Source: Cypionkella sp.
GTDB taxonomy: Bacteria > Pseudomonadota > Alphaproteobacteria > Rhodobacterales > Rhodobacteraceae
Length of the DNA stretch: 64,000 nucleotides
Assembly (NCBI RefSeq): GCF_030652235.1
Contig: NZ_JAUSBA010000051.1
Location: forward strand, 93,284-157,283
Direction of reading: 5' to 3'
The position numbers were made by a program, and so were the translations under genes. Below the pieces are notes generated by a model that was not told the origin of the DNA, made no database searches, and saw nothing but the letters and a program-made list of their open reading frames with translations. Shown piece after piece: positions 32,433 to 41,252 of the stretch; the stretch's first letter is position 1; each line of letters begins with the position of its first letter.

Positions 32433-33860
32433 TTAATAGGGAATGACCAGCTTGCCCTTCATAACCTCCCACAGCTTAAGGCGTTCCAGATACTTCTCCT
32501 GTCTGGGGACTTGGCACCAAGAAATGAAATCCAAGACTCGATCGGGAGGAGTATCGGCCCGAAACTCGTCAAGTCCAGCTCCAGACTGCGAAACCGATAA
32601 CGCTCGCCCGACAACTGCTGCCGATGCCTCAGCCATCACCCGTTTAAGTTCAGCCACGCGTGTATAGTCGATAATGAAGCTGTCGTGCACCGAGAGGACG
32701 CAAACACCTTGATGCACGAAGTGTTTATGAACCCTTTCCGCAATAAGACCGTCGATGTTCATCAGCCCTATGCCCTGATCGGCGCAGATGAAATTAGCCA
32801 TATGAGGGTGCAACTCGACGAAAGCACGGAGGAGCCCATCCAGTTGCTGGTTTGACATGGTCTTGCCCAAGTGACCTGCGGGGAAGCCATCGCGGAAACT
32901 TGCAAAGGCTGAGTTCTTTGCCTTGGCATTCAGGGCGGTAAGAACCAGCTGCTTAACCAACGTTCTTTGCAACTCAGCAGAAGCACCCGGCACTAGGCCT
33001 GCTGGCAGAGCATAGGGGTCACCTTCAACAACAACGCCCTGCCTTGCACTGAGTATCGCGACATGCAGCCCCTTGAAGTCTACTTCGACCGTGGGCGTGT
33101 CATTAATATAGATCTTTTTTCTTAGCTCGCTGCTAATGAGCTGCCACCACGGGCCATAAAACCGACCATTCGCTTCCCAGCTACCTCGGCTAAAGATACG
33201 CCTAACGGACTGGTGGTGATGGTCGATATTGACCTTCATCGTACCGCCTAGCCCATCGCCCCTTTCAACCCAAGGGTGATCCAGCGAGGGTATGTCAATG
33301 AAGTGATCGGCCAGCACCTGATTGTACGCCTTCAACTCTTCGCGCATTTGGCGGGTCGCTGCAGTGTCTTCGTATTCGATCAGCTTAGCTGCTTCACCTT
33401 CAGCAGCCTTGAGGATTATGCATTCTTGGTCAGGGTGCTGAAGGACATCATCACGGGTGAACTTCGCTGCACGAAACAGTTCCCTCATCGGTTCGGCTGC
33501 CCTAATCCTTGTGATGCGGTTATATGGTGCATAGGGACCGCTGTAGCTGCCCTTAGCTAGATCAATCAGTCCCTTCGCCTCCAGCCCATGGATGAGCGGT
33601 ATTATCTTCTTCGAGATACGCAGAGCATTGTAGCGTGACCACGTATCCCAATCATTCTCTGACATCGCCACCCCGATGCACAAGTCAGAGTCTTCCAGCC
33701 AAGCGACATAGAGGTCCAAGATCAAAATTCGAAGTTGCTGCCTGAAGGTGCGCTTGGGCTTAGGTCCCGGTCGCCCCTTTGCATCCAGATCCCCAAAATT
33801 GGCCTGCCAGATCGTATCAACTACCTTGATAAGTTCCGGGTGATCAGACCAGCGATGCAC
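32433..33860 (-). CDS. Orphan protein with family-A DNA polymerase-like palm motifs, 5' end cut by IS3 element
   Basis: 475 residues from a GTG at 33860. The frame stays open for 10 more codons (reading ..KDPWHSRPID) up to the IS boundary at 33891, and those residues look native, so the N-terminus has been removed. Visible blocks are RIFSRGSWEANGRFYGPWWQ (about 220-240), TVEVDFKGLHVAILSA (D261, like polymerase motif A), LQRTLVKQLVLTALNAKA (about 298-314, like motif B) and VCVLSVHDSFIIDY (H392-D393, like motif C). No exonuclease domain is seen. Related proteins are usually left as hypothetical. Polymerase-like activity is inferred only from these motifs. Confidence 0.75.
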   Translation of the reverse strand: MHRWSDHPELIKVVDTIWQANFGDLDAKGRPGPKPKRTFRQQLRILILDLYVAWLEDSDLCIGVAMSENDWDTWSRYNALRISKKIIPLIHGLEAKGLIDLAKGSYSGPYAPYNRITRIRAAEPMRELFRAAKFTRDDVLQHPDQECIILKAAEGEAAKLIEYEDTAATRQMREELKAYNQVLADHFIDIPSLDHPWVERGDGLGGTMKVNIDHHHQSVRRIFSRGSWEANGRFYGPWWQLISSELRKKIYINDTPTVEVDFKGLHVAILSARQGVVVEGDPYALPAGLVPGASAELQRTLVKQLVLTALNAKAKNSAFASFRDGFPAGHLGKTMSNQQLDGLLRAFVELHPHMANFICADQGIGLMNIDGLIAERVHKHFVHQGVCVLSVHDSFIIDYTRVAELKRVMAEASAAVVGRALSVSQSGAGLDEFRADTPPDRVLDFISWCQVPRQEKYLERLKLWEVMKGKLVIPY

Positions 33861-33909
33861 GTCTATCGGCCTAGAGTGCCAAGGGTCCTTATGAATAGCC
33901 CCTAGTTTG

Positions 33910-34821
33910 CTAGACGCCTTGCAGTTTCAGTTTCTGCTGCTGTTCGAAGGCGATCGGTGACAGCATCCCGTTCCTAACGTGTTTGCGCTGCGGGTTGTAG
34001 AAGAACTCGATGTAATCGAACACGTCTTGGCGGGCCTCTTCGCGGGTTTTATACTTTCTGCGGCGGATGCGTTCGCGTTTGAGCAGGTTAAAGAAGCTTT
34101 CCGCCACCGCGTTATCCCAACAGTTCCCGCGACGGCTCATGCTTTGCGTCAGATTGTGCTGTTCGAGGAACGCCTGCCACTCATAGCTGGTGAACTGGGA
34201 GCCTTGGTCGGAGTGCACCTGGACCTTGGTCTTTGGTTTACGGCGCCAGACGGCCATCAGCAGGGCTTGCAGCGGTAGGTCGGCATAGGTGCGGCCCTGC
34301 ATCGACCAACCAATAACCCGCCGCGAAAACAGATCGATGACGACGGCGAGGTAGAGGAACCCCTCGTGCGTGCGGATATACGTGATGTCGGTGACCCAGA
34401 ACTGGTCGGGGGCATCGACATCGAACTCACGGTTCAGGGTGTTGTCGGCCACGACAGCCGGGCTACCGCCATAAGAGCCAGGCTTCTTTTTGTAACCAAT
34501 CTGGGCCCTTATACCCGCCAGTCGGGCCAACCGCCACGCGCGGTTGGGGCTGATGTCTTCGCCGAGGTCGCACAGATCATCGTGCAGTTTACGGTATCCG
34601 TAGACCTCGCCACTCTCCTCCCAAGCCGTTTTGATAAGCTTGGTTTGCCGCTGATCCTCCAGCGCCCGTTGGGAAAAGGGTTCGCGCAGCCACGCATAGA
34701 AGCCGCTGGGATGAACCAGCAGCATCCGGCACATGGCCCGGACCGCAAAGATCAGCCGGTTCTCCGCAATGAACGCATACCTCACCGGGATTCCCTGGCG
34801 AAGTATGCGGTCGCCTTTTTT
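33910..34821 (-). CDS. IS3-family transposase OrfB (DDE integrase domain)
   Basis: The catalytic part of the transposase. The DDE residues are in FWVTDITYIRTHEGF, KVQVHSDQGSQF and NCWDNAVAESFFNLLKRERI (Asp, Asp, Glu), preceded by the HTH_21-like region GFYAWLREPFSQRALEDQRQ. The frame is open up to 34938 but is expected to be reached by -1 frameshifting from orfA at AAAAAAG (34815-34821), giving OrfAB. All key residues are intact, so the element may be active. Confidence 0.92.
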   Translation of the reverse strand, partial: KKGDRILRQGIPVRYAFIAENRLIFAVRAMCRMLLVHPSGFYAWLREPFSQRALEDQRQTKLIKTAWEESGEVYGYRKLHDDLCDLGEDISPNRAWRLARLAGIRAQIGYKKKPGSYGGSPAVVADNTLNREFDVDAPDQFWVTDITYIRTHEGFLYLAVVIDLFSRRVIGWSMQGRTYADLPLQALLMAVWRRKPKTKVQVHSDQGSQFTSYEWQAFLEQHNLTQSMSRRGNCWDNAVAESFFNLLKRERIRRRKYKTREEARQDVFDYIEFFYNPQRKHVRNGMLSPIAFEQQQKLKLQGV

Positions 34822-35060
34822 AAGATGTCCCGCTCCTCCGTCACCCTGGCCAGATCGCGCTTCAGCCGTCGGATCTCGTCCGCTTGCGCATCGACCTCCT
34901 GGATCACCTTCGCTGGCCGCGAAAACTGCTTCTGCCATGTGTAGATCGACTTGGTGCTGACGCCCAACCGCTCGGCCACCTCGCGCACCGGATAACCACG
35001 ATCCTCGACCTGGGCCACTGCATCGCGCTTGAACTCGTCTGTGAACTTGTTTGCGGACAT
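34782..35060 (-). CDS. IS3-family transposase OrfA (HTH)
   Basis: 92 residues from ATG 35060 with GGAGG 5 bases upstream. The helix-turn-helix is VREVAERLGVSTKSIYTWQKQF, followed by a leucine-zipper-like coiled coil (DEIRRLKRDLARVTEERDIL). It binds the terminal repeats and is fused to OrfB by ribosomal frameshifting at its 3' end. Confidence 0.9.
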   Translation of the reverse strand: MSANKFTDEFKRDAVAQVEDRGYPVREVAERLGVSTKSIYTWQKQFSRPAKVIQEVDAQADEIRRLKRDLARVTEERDILKKATAYFARESR

Positions 35061-35106
35061 CTCGTCCTCCTTGCTTCCAAAATTACCAAGCAAGGCGTCT
35101 ACAAAT

Positions 35107-35364
35107 CTAGGGGCTATTCACTCGCACCCCCTGGGCATAAGCCTGCAACCCGGCAATCAGATCACGAAGCGCAGACCTTGCGATGAACAGTGGCAGACGG
35201 CGGGGATCGATACAATGTTCCGGGATGGAACATGTAGCCCAGACAATAGCGAAATGATCGCTTTTCAGGTAGCTGTTATACACATCCAATTTATGCTTTG
35301 ATCTCCCATTCCTCGATAAAACCTGAAAACCGAGCAGCAGCAAAATCAACCAGAACAAAGCCAT
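35107..35364 (-). pseudogene. Small membrane protein truncated by the IS3 element
   Basis: From ATG 35364 the frame gives a membrane helix, MALFWLILLLLGFQVLS, and a soluble part (HKLDVYNSYLKSDHFAIVWA). It runs into the IS terminal repeat, which supplies the stop TAG at 35107. The native C-terminus is therefore lost. The sequence is AT-richer than the core genome. No family is recognised. Confidence 0.4.
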
Positions 35365-35501
35365 CACGCCCGACCTGACGTGTTCGCCTAAAAAAGATTG
35401 CGAGGAATCGTGCATATTCGCGCCATTCTCGATCTTTAAAGCTACTTCACTTCACTCCTGATTGCTATTTTCAAAATACTCACGCGCGGAGCCCCCCCCC
35501 C

Positions 35502-35830
35502 TCAAACCCTCAGCAAAACCGCCACAATCCCCAAAGCCTGCACAAATAAAATCGGCCGCGAGGCCGTCGCCGCTCCGTAAATTCCCGCCACCAGCACGCA
35601 AGCCAAGAAAAACAACGCCACCCCGCGTCCCTCCTCCCCCAGCCACAAAGCCCAGACCAGCCCCGCCGCCAGAAATCCGTTTAAAGCCCCTGATTGGCAG
35701 CCAGAACCTTCGTCTGTGCTGCAAACTCCGCCGAAGTCCCAAACACCGCCCGCGTCCGTGGCGCCCCCTACAAGAACATCTCCAGCACCAAGATAGACAC
35801 ATGCAGCGCCGCCAAAGTCATAGCAATCAT
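35502..35830 (-). pseudogene. DUF1304 membrane protein pseudogene (nonsense + frameshift)
   Basis: The start at 35830 reads MIAMTLAALHVSILVLEMFL, then TAG where DUF1304 proteins have Trp, then ..RAVFGTSAEFAAQTKVLAAN. The frame breaks at GGGCTTTAAACGG, where one base is missing (expected GLYNGF). The rest, NGFLAAGLVWALWLGEEGRG, then FFLACVLVAGIYGAAT and FVQALGIVAVLL, continues in another frame to 35502. The intact family is a four-helix inner-membrane protein of about 110-120 residues. Two independent lesions indicate true decay. Confidence 0.75.
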
Positions 35831-35883
35831 CCTGCAACCCTCCCCAAACCGTCATAACCATCCCAAAGCCTTTTACATTGGCG

Positions 35884-35910
35884 ATAAATACTCCGGCCGG
35901 AGGCTCCCCC
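35884..35910. repeat. Dispersed intergenic repeat (copy D, short)
   Basis: ATAAATACTCCGGCCGGAGG contains the perfect palindrome CTCCGGCCGGAG and matches the core of the copies at 52297 and 60031. Confidence 0.55.
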
Positions 35911-35946
35911 ACCAAACCCCGAACCGACGGGGCAGAACCAACCCCC

Positions 35947-35998
35947 ACTGCCCCCCTTCAGGCGGTGGGGCGGGTGGAAACCGCCTGAGGGGGGCAGT
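35947..35998 (-). terminator. Long hairpin after the M20 amidohydrolase gene
   Basis: Arms of about 19-20 bases (ACTGCCCCCCTTCAGGCGGT and near-complement) around a 13-base loop end 4 bases before the stop of the gene at 36002. There is no T-run, so it may protect the transcript 3' end rather than act as a simple terminator. Confidence 0.6.
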
Positions 35999-36001
35999 CC
36001 C

Positions 36002-37168
36002 TTACGCCGCAGGCATCCGCGTTTCCACCATCCCGGCATACCAGCTTGACCCAAACGGGATCGCATTATCGTCAAAATTATACGCCGGGTGATGCACCAT
36101 CGCGGTGTCACCATTGCCGAGGAAAATATAAGCCCCCGGCCGCTCCAGCAGCATGAAGCTGAAATCCTCTGCCCCCATCACCGGCGGTGTATCGGTGTTC
36201 ACCTGCCCCGACACCGCCCGCGCCACCTCGACCGCGAAATCGGTCTGCGCCGGCGCATTCACCGTCACCGGATAGCCGCGCGTATAGGCTATCTCTGCCA
36301 CCGCCCCCAAAGCCTGCGCCACGCCCGCAGCGATCTCTTTCACCCGGCCCTCGACGTAATCCTGCACGCCAAAATCCATCGTCCTGACAGTGCCCTTCAT
36401 CTTCACCACCTGCGGGATCACATTATGCGCCGTGCTGTCGGTCGCCACCGTGCAGACCGAGACCACCACCTGTTTCAACGGATCGACCCCGCGCGAGGCA
36501 ATCGTCTGCAACGCCACGATAATATGCGCGGCGACCACCGTGGTATCAATGCACTCATGCGGTTTGGCGGCATGGCCGCCCTTGCCCGTCACCGTGATCT
36601 CAAACTGATCCGCCGCCGCCATCATTGCCCCCGGACGAATGGCAAAATGCCCGACCGGAATCCCCGGCATGTTGTGCATGCCGTAAACTTCCTGAATCCC
36701 CCAGCGGTCCATCATGCCATCGGCGCACATCTCGCGCCCACCGCCGCCGCCTTCTTCCGCAGGCTGGAAAATCAGCACTGCCGTGCCGTCGAAATTCCGC
36801 GTCTCCGCCAGATATTTGGCAGCCCCCAGTAGCATCGAGGTGTGGCCGTCATGCCCGCAAGCATGCATCTTGCCAGGCACTTTTGAGGCATACCCCACCC
36901 CGGTCTGCTCATGGATCGGCAAAGCATCCATATCCGCCCGCAAGCCAATCACCCGCCCCGCAGTATCGGTTTTACCTTTGATAACAACCACAACCCCGGT
37001 GCGCCCGATGCCCTCAGTCACCTCATCGCAGCCAAACTCCCGGCATAACGCTGCCACCCGCGCGGCGGTGCGATGCACCTCGAACAACAACTCGGGGTTT
37101 TCGTGGAAATCCTGCCGCCATCCGGCGATCTCGGGCAGCATCTCGGCAAATCGGTTCTTCACGGGCAT
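36002..37168 (-). CDS. M20-family amidohydrolase (hippurate hydrolase-like), paralog 1
   Basis: 388 residues from ATG 37168 (MPVKNRFAEMLPEIAGWR). Metal-binding blocks are MHACGHDGHTSMLLGAAKYL, FQPAEEGGGGGREM, MHNMPG and VMGAEDFSFMLLE, as in M20D aminoacylase/hippuricase enzymes that release an acyl group from N-acyl amino acids. It is cytosolic with no signal. It lies next to a second paralog and an Hsp70-like gene, all on the minus strand with short gaps (about 10-55 bases), so they may be cotranscribed. The substrate is unknown. Confidence 0.93.
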   Translation of the reverse strand: MPVKNRFAEMLPEIAGWRQDFHENPELLFEVHRTAARVAALCREFGCDEVTEGIGRTGVVVVIKGKTDTAGRVIGLRADMDALPIHEQTGVGYASKVPGKMHACGHDGHTSMLLGAAKYLAETRNFDGTAVLIFQPAEEGGGGGREMCADGMMDRWGIQEVYGMHNMPGIPVGHFAIRPGAMMAAADQFEITVTGKGGHAAKPHECIDTTVVAAHIIVALQTIASRGVDPLKQVVVSVCTVATDSTAHNVIPQVVKMKGTVRTMDFGVQDYVEGRVKEIAAGVAQALGAVAEIAYTRGYPVTVNAPAQTDFAVEVARAVSGQVNTDTPPVMGAEDFSFMLLERPGAYIFLGNGDTAMVHHPAYNFDDNAIPFGSSWYAGMVETRMPAA

Positions 37169-37222
37169 GATGGCTCTCCTTTTGCGTGCAGCCTGTGCCA
37201 ATCGCGCCCGCGCTGCAACCCC

Positions 37223-38380
37223 TCAGCCGCGCGCCTCGACCATCCCTGCCAACCATGCCGCCCCGTAAGGCAGACCCGCATCGTTGAAAGCATAGGCAGG
37301 ATGATGCAGCGAAGGCCCCGCGCCGTTGCCCACAAACATGAAAGCCCCAGGCACCCGGTTGAGAAACTCGCTGAAATCCTCAGACACCATCATCGGGGCG
37401 ACATCGCCCTCAACCGCGCCCGACAGCCCCCGCGCCACCGCCAAAGCATGACCAGCACAGACCGGATCATTCACCGTAGCAGGCGCATCGCGCAGATAGT
37501 CGATCGCAGTCACCCCACCGTGTGCCTCTGCAATCCCAGTCACAACCGCCCGCAAGCGATCCTCCAGCACATCCTGCACCGCCAATTCAAACGAACGCAC
37601 CGTTCCGGTCAGCACCACCCGCCCCGGCACAACACAGGCCCCCGAGCCATCGCTCACCACCGTAGACACCGACAACACCGCAGGCTTCAGCGGATCAACA
37701 TTGCGCGACACCACCGTCTGCAACGCCACCAGCACATGCCCCGCAATCATCACCGGGTCCAAAGCCAGATGAGGCTGCGCTGCATGGCCACCCCGCCCGG
37801 AAATCACAATCTCAAACATATCTGCCGCCGCCATAATCGGCCCCGAACGGGTCGCATAAGCCCCCACCGCCAGCCCCGGCATGTTGTGCAAAGCGTAAAT
37901 CTCATCAATAGGATAACGCGAAAGCAAGCCATCGGCGATCATCGCCCTAGCCCCGCCGCCCGCTTCCTCACCGGGTTGAAAAATCAACACCGCCGTCCCT
38001 GAAAACCCACGCGACGCTGCGAGATATTTCGCCGTCGAAAGCAACATCGCAGTATGCCCATCATGGCCGCACGCATGCATCACCCCCGGCACAGTGCTCG
38101 CAAATTCCACCCCCGAGGCTTCTAAAATCGGCAAAGCATCCATATCGGCGCGCAGCCCGATCCGCCGCCCCTGCCCCTTGCCGTTGATCACCGCCACAAC
38201 GCCAGTGCCGCCAATCCCCGCTTCAACGACATCGCAGCCAAAGCCGCGCAGCAATTCCACCACCCGGGCGCTGGTGCGATGTTCAGCAAAACTCAGCTCA
38301 GGATGCGCATGAAAATCGCGCCGCCACGCCACCGCTTCCGGTAAAAACGCTTCAATCGCCGCGATCATATTGCCAGTCAT
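37223..38380 (-). CDS. M20-family amidohydrolase, paralog 2
   Basis: 385 residues. The same catalytic blocks are present: MHACGHDGHTAMLLSTAKYL, FQPGEEAGGGARAM, LHNMPGLAVG and MMVSEDFSEFLNRV. It shares extensive residue-by-residue similarity with the next gene (paralog 1), indicating an old tandem duplication. Conserved Cys/His/Glu ligands are intact in both, so both should be active, perhaps on different N-acyl amino acids. Confidence 0.93.
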   Translation of the reverse strand: MTGNMIAAIEAFLPEAVAWRRDFHAHPELSFAEHRTSARVVELLRGFGCDVVEAGIGGTGVVAVINGKGQGRRIGLRADMDALPILEASGVEFASTVPGVMHACGHDGHTAMLLSTAKYLAASRGFSGTAVLIFQPGEEAGGGARAMIADGLLSRYPIDEIYALHNMPGLAVGAYATRSGPIMAAADMFEIVISGRGGHAAQPHLALDPVMIAGHVLVALQTVVSRNVDPLKPAVLSVSTVVSDGSGACVVPGRVVLTGTVRSFELAVQDVLEDRLRAVVTGIAEAHGGVTAIDYLRDAPATVNDPVCAGHALAVARGLSGAVEGDVAPMMVSEDFSEFLNRVPGAFMFVGNGAGPSLHHPAYAFNDAGLPYGAAWLAGMVEARG

Positions 38381-38389
38381 TTTGGCCCC

Positions 38390-39640
38390 TTAGGAAAACT
38401 TCCGCCGCGCATCCAGTGCGAGGCCCGTGCCGACCGAACCAAGCATATCCCCGGTGGCAATCGCAACCCCCGGCAGCGCCGCCTGCACACAAGCCCGCAA
38501 AATCGGCAAGCCAGACGAGCCCCCGGTCATAAACACTGTGCCAATATCGCCAACGCCAACACCTGCCTGCGAAAGCACCGCGCCCAACCGCTCCGAAATC
38601 CGCTCCACCAGCGGCAGCACCGCCGCCTCAAAGCCCTCGCGCCGCAGCAACGGGTTTGGCCCCCCGGTCAAAGCCGCCAGTTGCAGCCGCACAACCTCTT
38701 GATCTGATAGCGCAATCTTCGCCGCCTCGACCGCCATTGCCACCGCATGGCCCTGACGTTCCGAGATCACCTTCATCAACCGATCCAGCAACTCTGGCCG
38801 ATCAATCTCGCGCCGAAATGCCTTCAAATCGGCCAGACACCGCTGAGTATACAGCATGTTAATCCGGTGCCATGTCGCGAGGTCTAGGAAGTAATGGTTC
38901 GGCATCAGCCCCTGACCGCCCTTAGTGGTCGCCTTATACCCAAGATGCGGCATCACCTCGGCCAGACTCAGAAATCGGTCAAAATCCGTCCCCCCGACGC
39001 GGATCCCGTCATTGGCCAGAATGTCCCCCGCCCGATCCGCCGCCCGCGCCCGTTCGGGCGACACCCGCACGATGGAAAAGTCGGATGTGCCGCCGCCGAT
39101 ATCGACGATCAGCACCAGTTCTTCGCGCGCAACGCCCTGCTCATACTGCAACGCCGCCGCAATCGGTTCATACTGAAACGACACCTCGCGAAAGCCCAAA
39201 CCGCGCGCAATCTCCTCCAACGCCGTTTGCGCCTTGGCATCGCCCGCCGCATCACCATCGACAAAATGCACCGGACGCCCCAGCACAACCCGATCCGTCC
39301 CCGGCGCATGAAGGCGCAACACCTCTACCATATGCCGCATAAACCGCGTCAAAACCTCGCGGAACGACACCGCGCGCGACCCAACTGCCGTGCGCTCGTC
39401 AATCATGCCAGAGCCAAGCGTGCTTTTTAAGCCTCGCATCAGCCGCCCTTCATCGCCGTGCAAATAGGCCGCAATCGCCGCGCGGCCAAACTCCGGCGCG
39501 CCGCCGTCTTGCTCCCAAAACACCGCCGAGGGCAAAGTCACCGCTTGATCTTCCAAAGCGATCAGCCAGGCGCGGTCCGCATCCGCCAGCGAAACCGTCG
39601 AGTTCGAGGTACCAAAGTCGATCCCACAAAACAGCGTCAT
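38390..39640 (-). CDS. Hsp70-family protein, YegD-like, without substrate-binding domain
   Basis: About 416 residues from ATG 39640. The actin-like ATPase is evident: FCGIDFGTSNSTVSLAD (phosphate 1), LVLIVDIGGGTSDFSIV (phosphate 2) and TVFMTGGSSGLPILRACV (adenosine). The sequence ends soon after, so the peptide-binding and lid domains of DnaK are missing, as in E. coli YegD. The role of YegD is unsettled. Its stop is about 10 bases from the start of the M20 paralog downstream, suggesting cotranscription. Confidence 0.9.
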   Translation of the reverse strand: MTLFCGIDFGTSNSTVSLADADRAWLIALEDQAVTLPSAVFWEQDGGAPEFGRAAIAAYLHGDEGRLMRGLKSTLGSGMIDERTAVGSRAVSFREVLTRFMRHMVEVLRLHAPGTDRVVLGRPVHFVDGDAAGDAKAQTALEEIARGLGFREVSFQYEPIAAALQYEQGVAREELVLIVDIGGGTSDFSIVRVSPERARAADRAGDILANDGIRVGGTDFDRFLSLAEVMPHLGYKATTKGGQGLMPNHYFLDLATWHRINMLYTQRCLADLKAFRREIDRPELLDRLMKVISERQGHAVAMAVEAAKIALSDQEVVRLQLAALTGGPNPLLRREGFEAAVLPLVERISERLGAVLSQAGVGVGDIGTVFMTGGSSGLPILRACVQAALPGVAIATGDMLGSVGTGLALDARRKFS

Positions 39641-39796
39641 AGCAGCCCCCAAGCGTTCGCAAAACGCGCGGTGTAACGATCTGGGCAGCCGATGTAAAGC
39701 CGCGCTTGAGTGTTAAAAAGAGGGATCGGATAAGTCTAACCCATTGATTTCATATAAATCTAGGCCTTGTCCACATGTGGACAACCTGCAAAACCC

Positions 39797-40411
39797 TTAG
39801 CCTAAAATCGCCAAAACGTAATTCTGCGTCTCATCATAAGGCGGCACCCCGCCGTGCTTTTCCACCGCCATCGGCCCGGCATTATAGGCGGCCAAAGCCA
39901 GCTTCCAAGTCCCAAAGCGATCATACATCATCCGCAGATAGCGCGCCCCGCCCTCAAGGTTCTCGCCGGGATCGTTGATATCCACCCCCAACCGATCCGC
40001 CGTCCCCGGCATAAGCTGCGCCAACCCCGTCGCCCCCTTGACCGACACCGCCCCGGTATTCCAGCCGCTTTCCTGCTGCACCAGCCGCAGAAAAACATCC
40101 TCTGGCACGCCATGCTTGCGGGCGGCGGCCTTGGCTACCTCCAGATACTCACCCTTATACTTGCCGGAAAACCGCAGTGTCGGCGCATCCGACCCACCCG
40201 CATCCGCCTTGTTATAATTCGGCTTCAGCCGGTCCGAGCCTTCATATTCCACCGCCAGCCGCCCATCCAGCAGCGCCATCTGCGATTTCAGCATCGAAGC
40301 GCGGTTCTTCTTGCCGCCCAGCTTCAACGCCTCAGCCTGCGCCATCACAGGGGCGGTCAGTGCCAGCCCTGCGACCATCATGATTGTCAACACCATCGGC
40401 GAAAATCGCAT
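39797..40411 (-). CDS. Lytic transglycosylase (SLT domain)
   Basis: 204 residues from ATG 40411 with a signal peptide ([20 protein letters not shown], then MAQA). The SLT fold follows: [20 protein letters not shown] with the catalytic Glu, then [32 protein letters not shown] and LALAAYNAG. It cleaves peptidoglycan glycan strands in the periplasm, giving 1,6-anhydro ends. A longer frame extends to 40555 but lacks the signal peptide at its start. It is divergent from ssb. Confidence 0.9.
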   Translation of the reverse strand: MRFSPMVLTIMMVAGLALTAPVMAQAEALKLGGKKNRASMLKSQMALLDGRLAVEYEGSDRLKPNYNKADAGGSDAPTLRFSGKYKGEYLEVAKAAARKHGVPEDVFLRLVQQESGWNTGAVSVKGATGLAQLMPGTADRLGVDINDPGENLEGGARYLRMMYDRFGTWKLALAAYNAGPMAVEKHGGVPPYDETQNYVLAILG

Positions 40412-40628
40412 GGAGACCCTGTCTTCAACCCAGACCAAAACTGGCGGCACTATACCGAAATTTGCACCAAGTTCCAGCGCCGAGATCGAACCCACCCGGA
40501 CCGCTTCGGCAAAACCTTGCCACCCGCGCCGCCGCTGCCCGGTTGCGGGGCGCATGGCGGCGGTCTATAGAAATTATTAACCACCTGTCGCGATGCTGGC
40601 GGGGATATACGGAATCAGGGAGACTAAG

Positions 40629-41204
40629 ATGGCAGGCTCGGTCAACAAGGTGATCATCGTCGGAAATCTGGGCCGCGACCCGGAAGTGCGTAACTTCCCC
40701 AACGGCGGCAAAGTGGTGAACCTGCGCATCGCCACCAGCGAAACGTGGCGCGACAAGCAAAGCGGTGAGCGTAAAGAGCGCACCGAATGGCATAGCGTGG
40801 CGATCTTCAACGAAAACCTCGGCAAGATTGCCGAACAATATCTCAAAAAAGGCTCGACGGTTTACATCGAAGGCCAGTTGGAAACCCGCAAATGGCAGGA
40901 CCAATCCGGTGCGGACCGCTACACCACCGAAGTCGTGCTGCGGCAATTCCGGGGCGAGCTGACACTGCTCGGCGGGCGTGATGGCGGCGGTTCGGGTGGC
41001 GCTGGCGGCGATGATGATCGCGGCCGCTATGAAGATCAGGGCGGCGGCTCGGGTGGTGGTGCGTCAAGCGGCGGCTACAGCCGGGGTGGATCAAGCGGCG
41101 GCAGCTATGGCGGAGGTTCGTCCTCAGGCGGCGGGTCTGGCAGTGGCTCAGGCGGCAGTTCGGGTGGTGGGCGCTCGGATATCGACGACGAAATCCCGTT
41201 CTAA
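40629..41204 (+). CDS. ssb: Single-stranded DNA-binding protein
   Basis: 191 residues from ATG 40629 with GGGAGA upstream. The OB-fold is unmistakable: [60 protein letters not shown] long Gly/Ser-rich linker (about residues 118-180) leads to the acidic tip DIDDEIPF that docks partner proteins. It coats ssDNA in replication, recombination and repair. It stands alone, divergent from the transglycosylase gene. Confidence 0.97.
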   Translation: MAGSVNKVIIVGNLGRDPEVRNFPNGGKVVNLRIATSETWRDKQSGERKERTEWHSVAIFNENLGKIAEQYLKKGSTVYIEGQLETRKWQDQSGADRYTTEVVLRQFRGELTLLGGRDGGGSGGAGGDDDRGRYEDQGGGSGGGASSGGYSRGGSSGGSYGGGSSSGGGSGSGSGGSSGGGRSDIDDEIPF

Positions 41205-41252
41205 CTTGAACGCCGCGTTGTCAGTTTAACTCTAGCAAGGCCATATCCTCTG

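Larger units (their letters stand above)
33892..35120. mobile_element. IS3-family insertion sequence (1,229 bp)
   Basis: The ends are 31-base imperfect inverted repeats (28 identities): both begin TGAATAGCCCCTAG and share TAGACGCCTTGC. It contains orfA and orfB in the usual -1 relation with an AAAAAAG slip site at 34815-34821. No 3-base target duplication is present (TTA on the left, CTC on the right). Both flanking genes are truncated at the IS, pointing to a rearrangement after insertion. Confidence 0.92.

Noticed and set aside
32433..35364. The idea that the 475-residue protein and the small membrane ORF are two halves of one gene split by the IS
   Set aside because: The membrane ORF loses its C-terminus and the other loses its N-terminus on the same strand, but its helix-plus-tail makeup does not match the other protein's N-terminus, and there is no target duplication.
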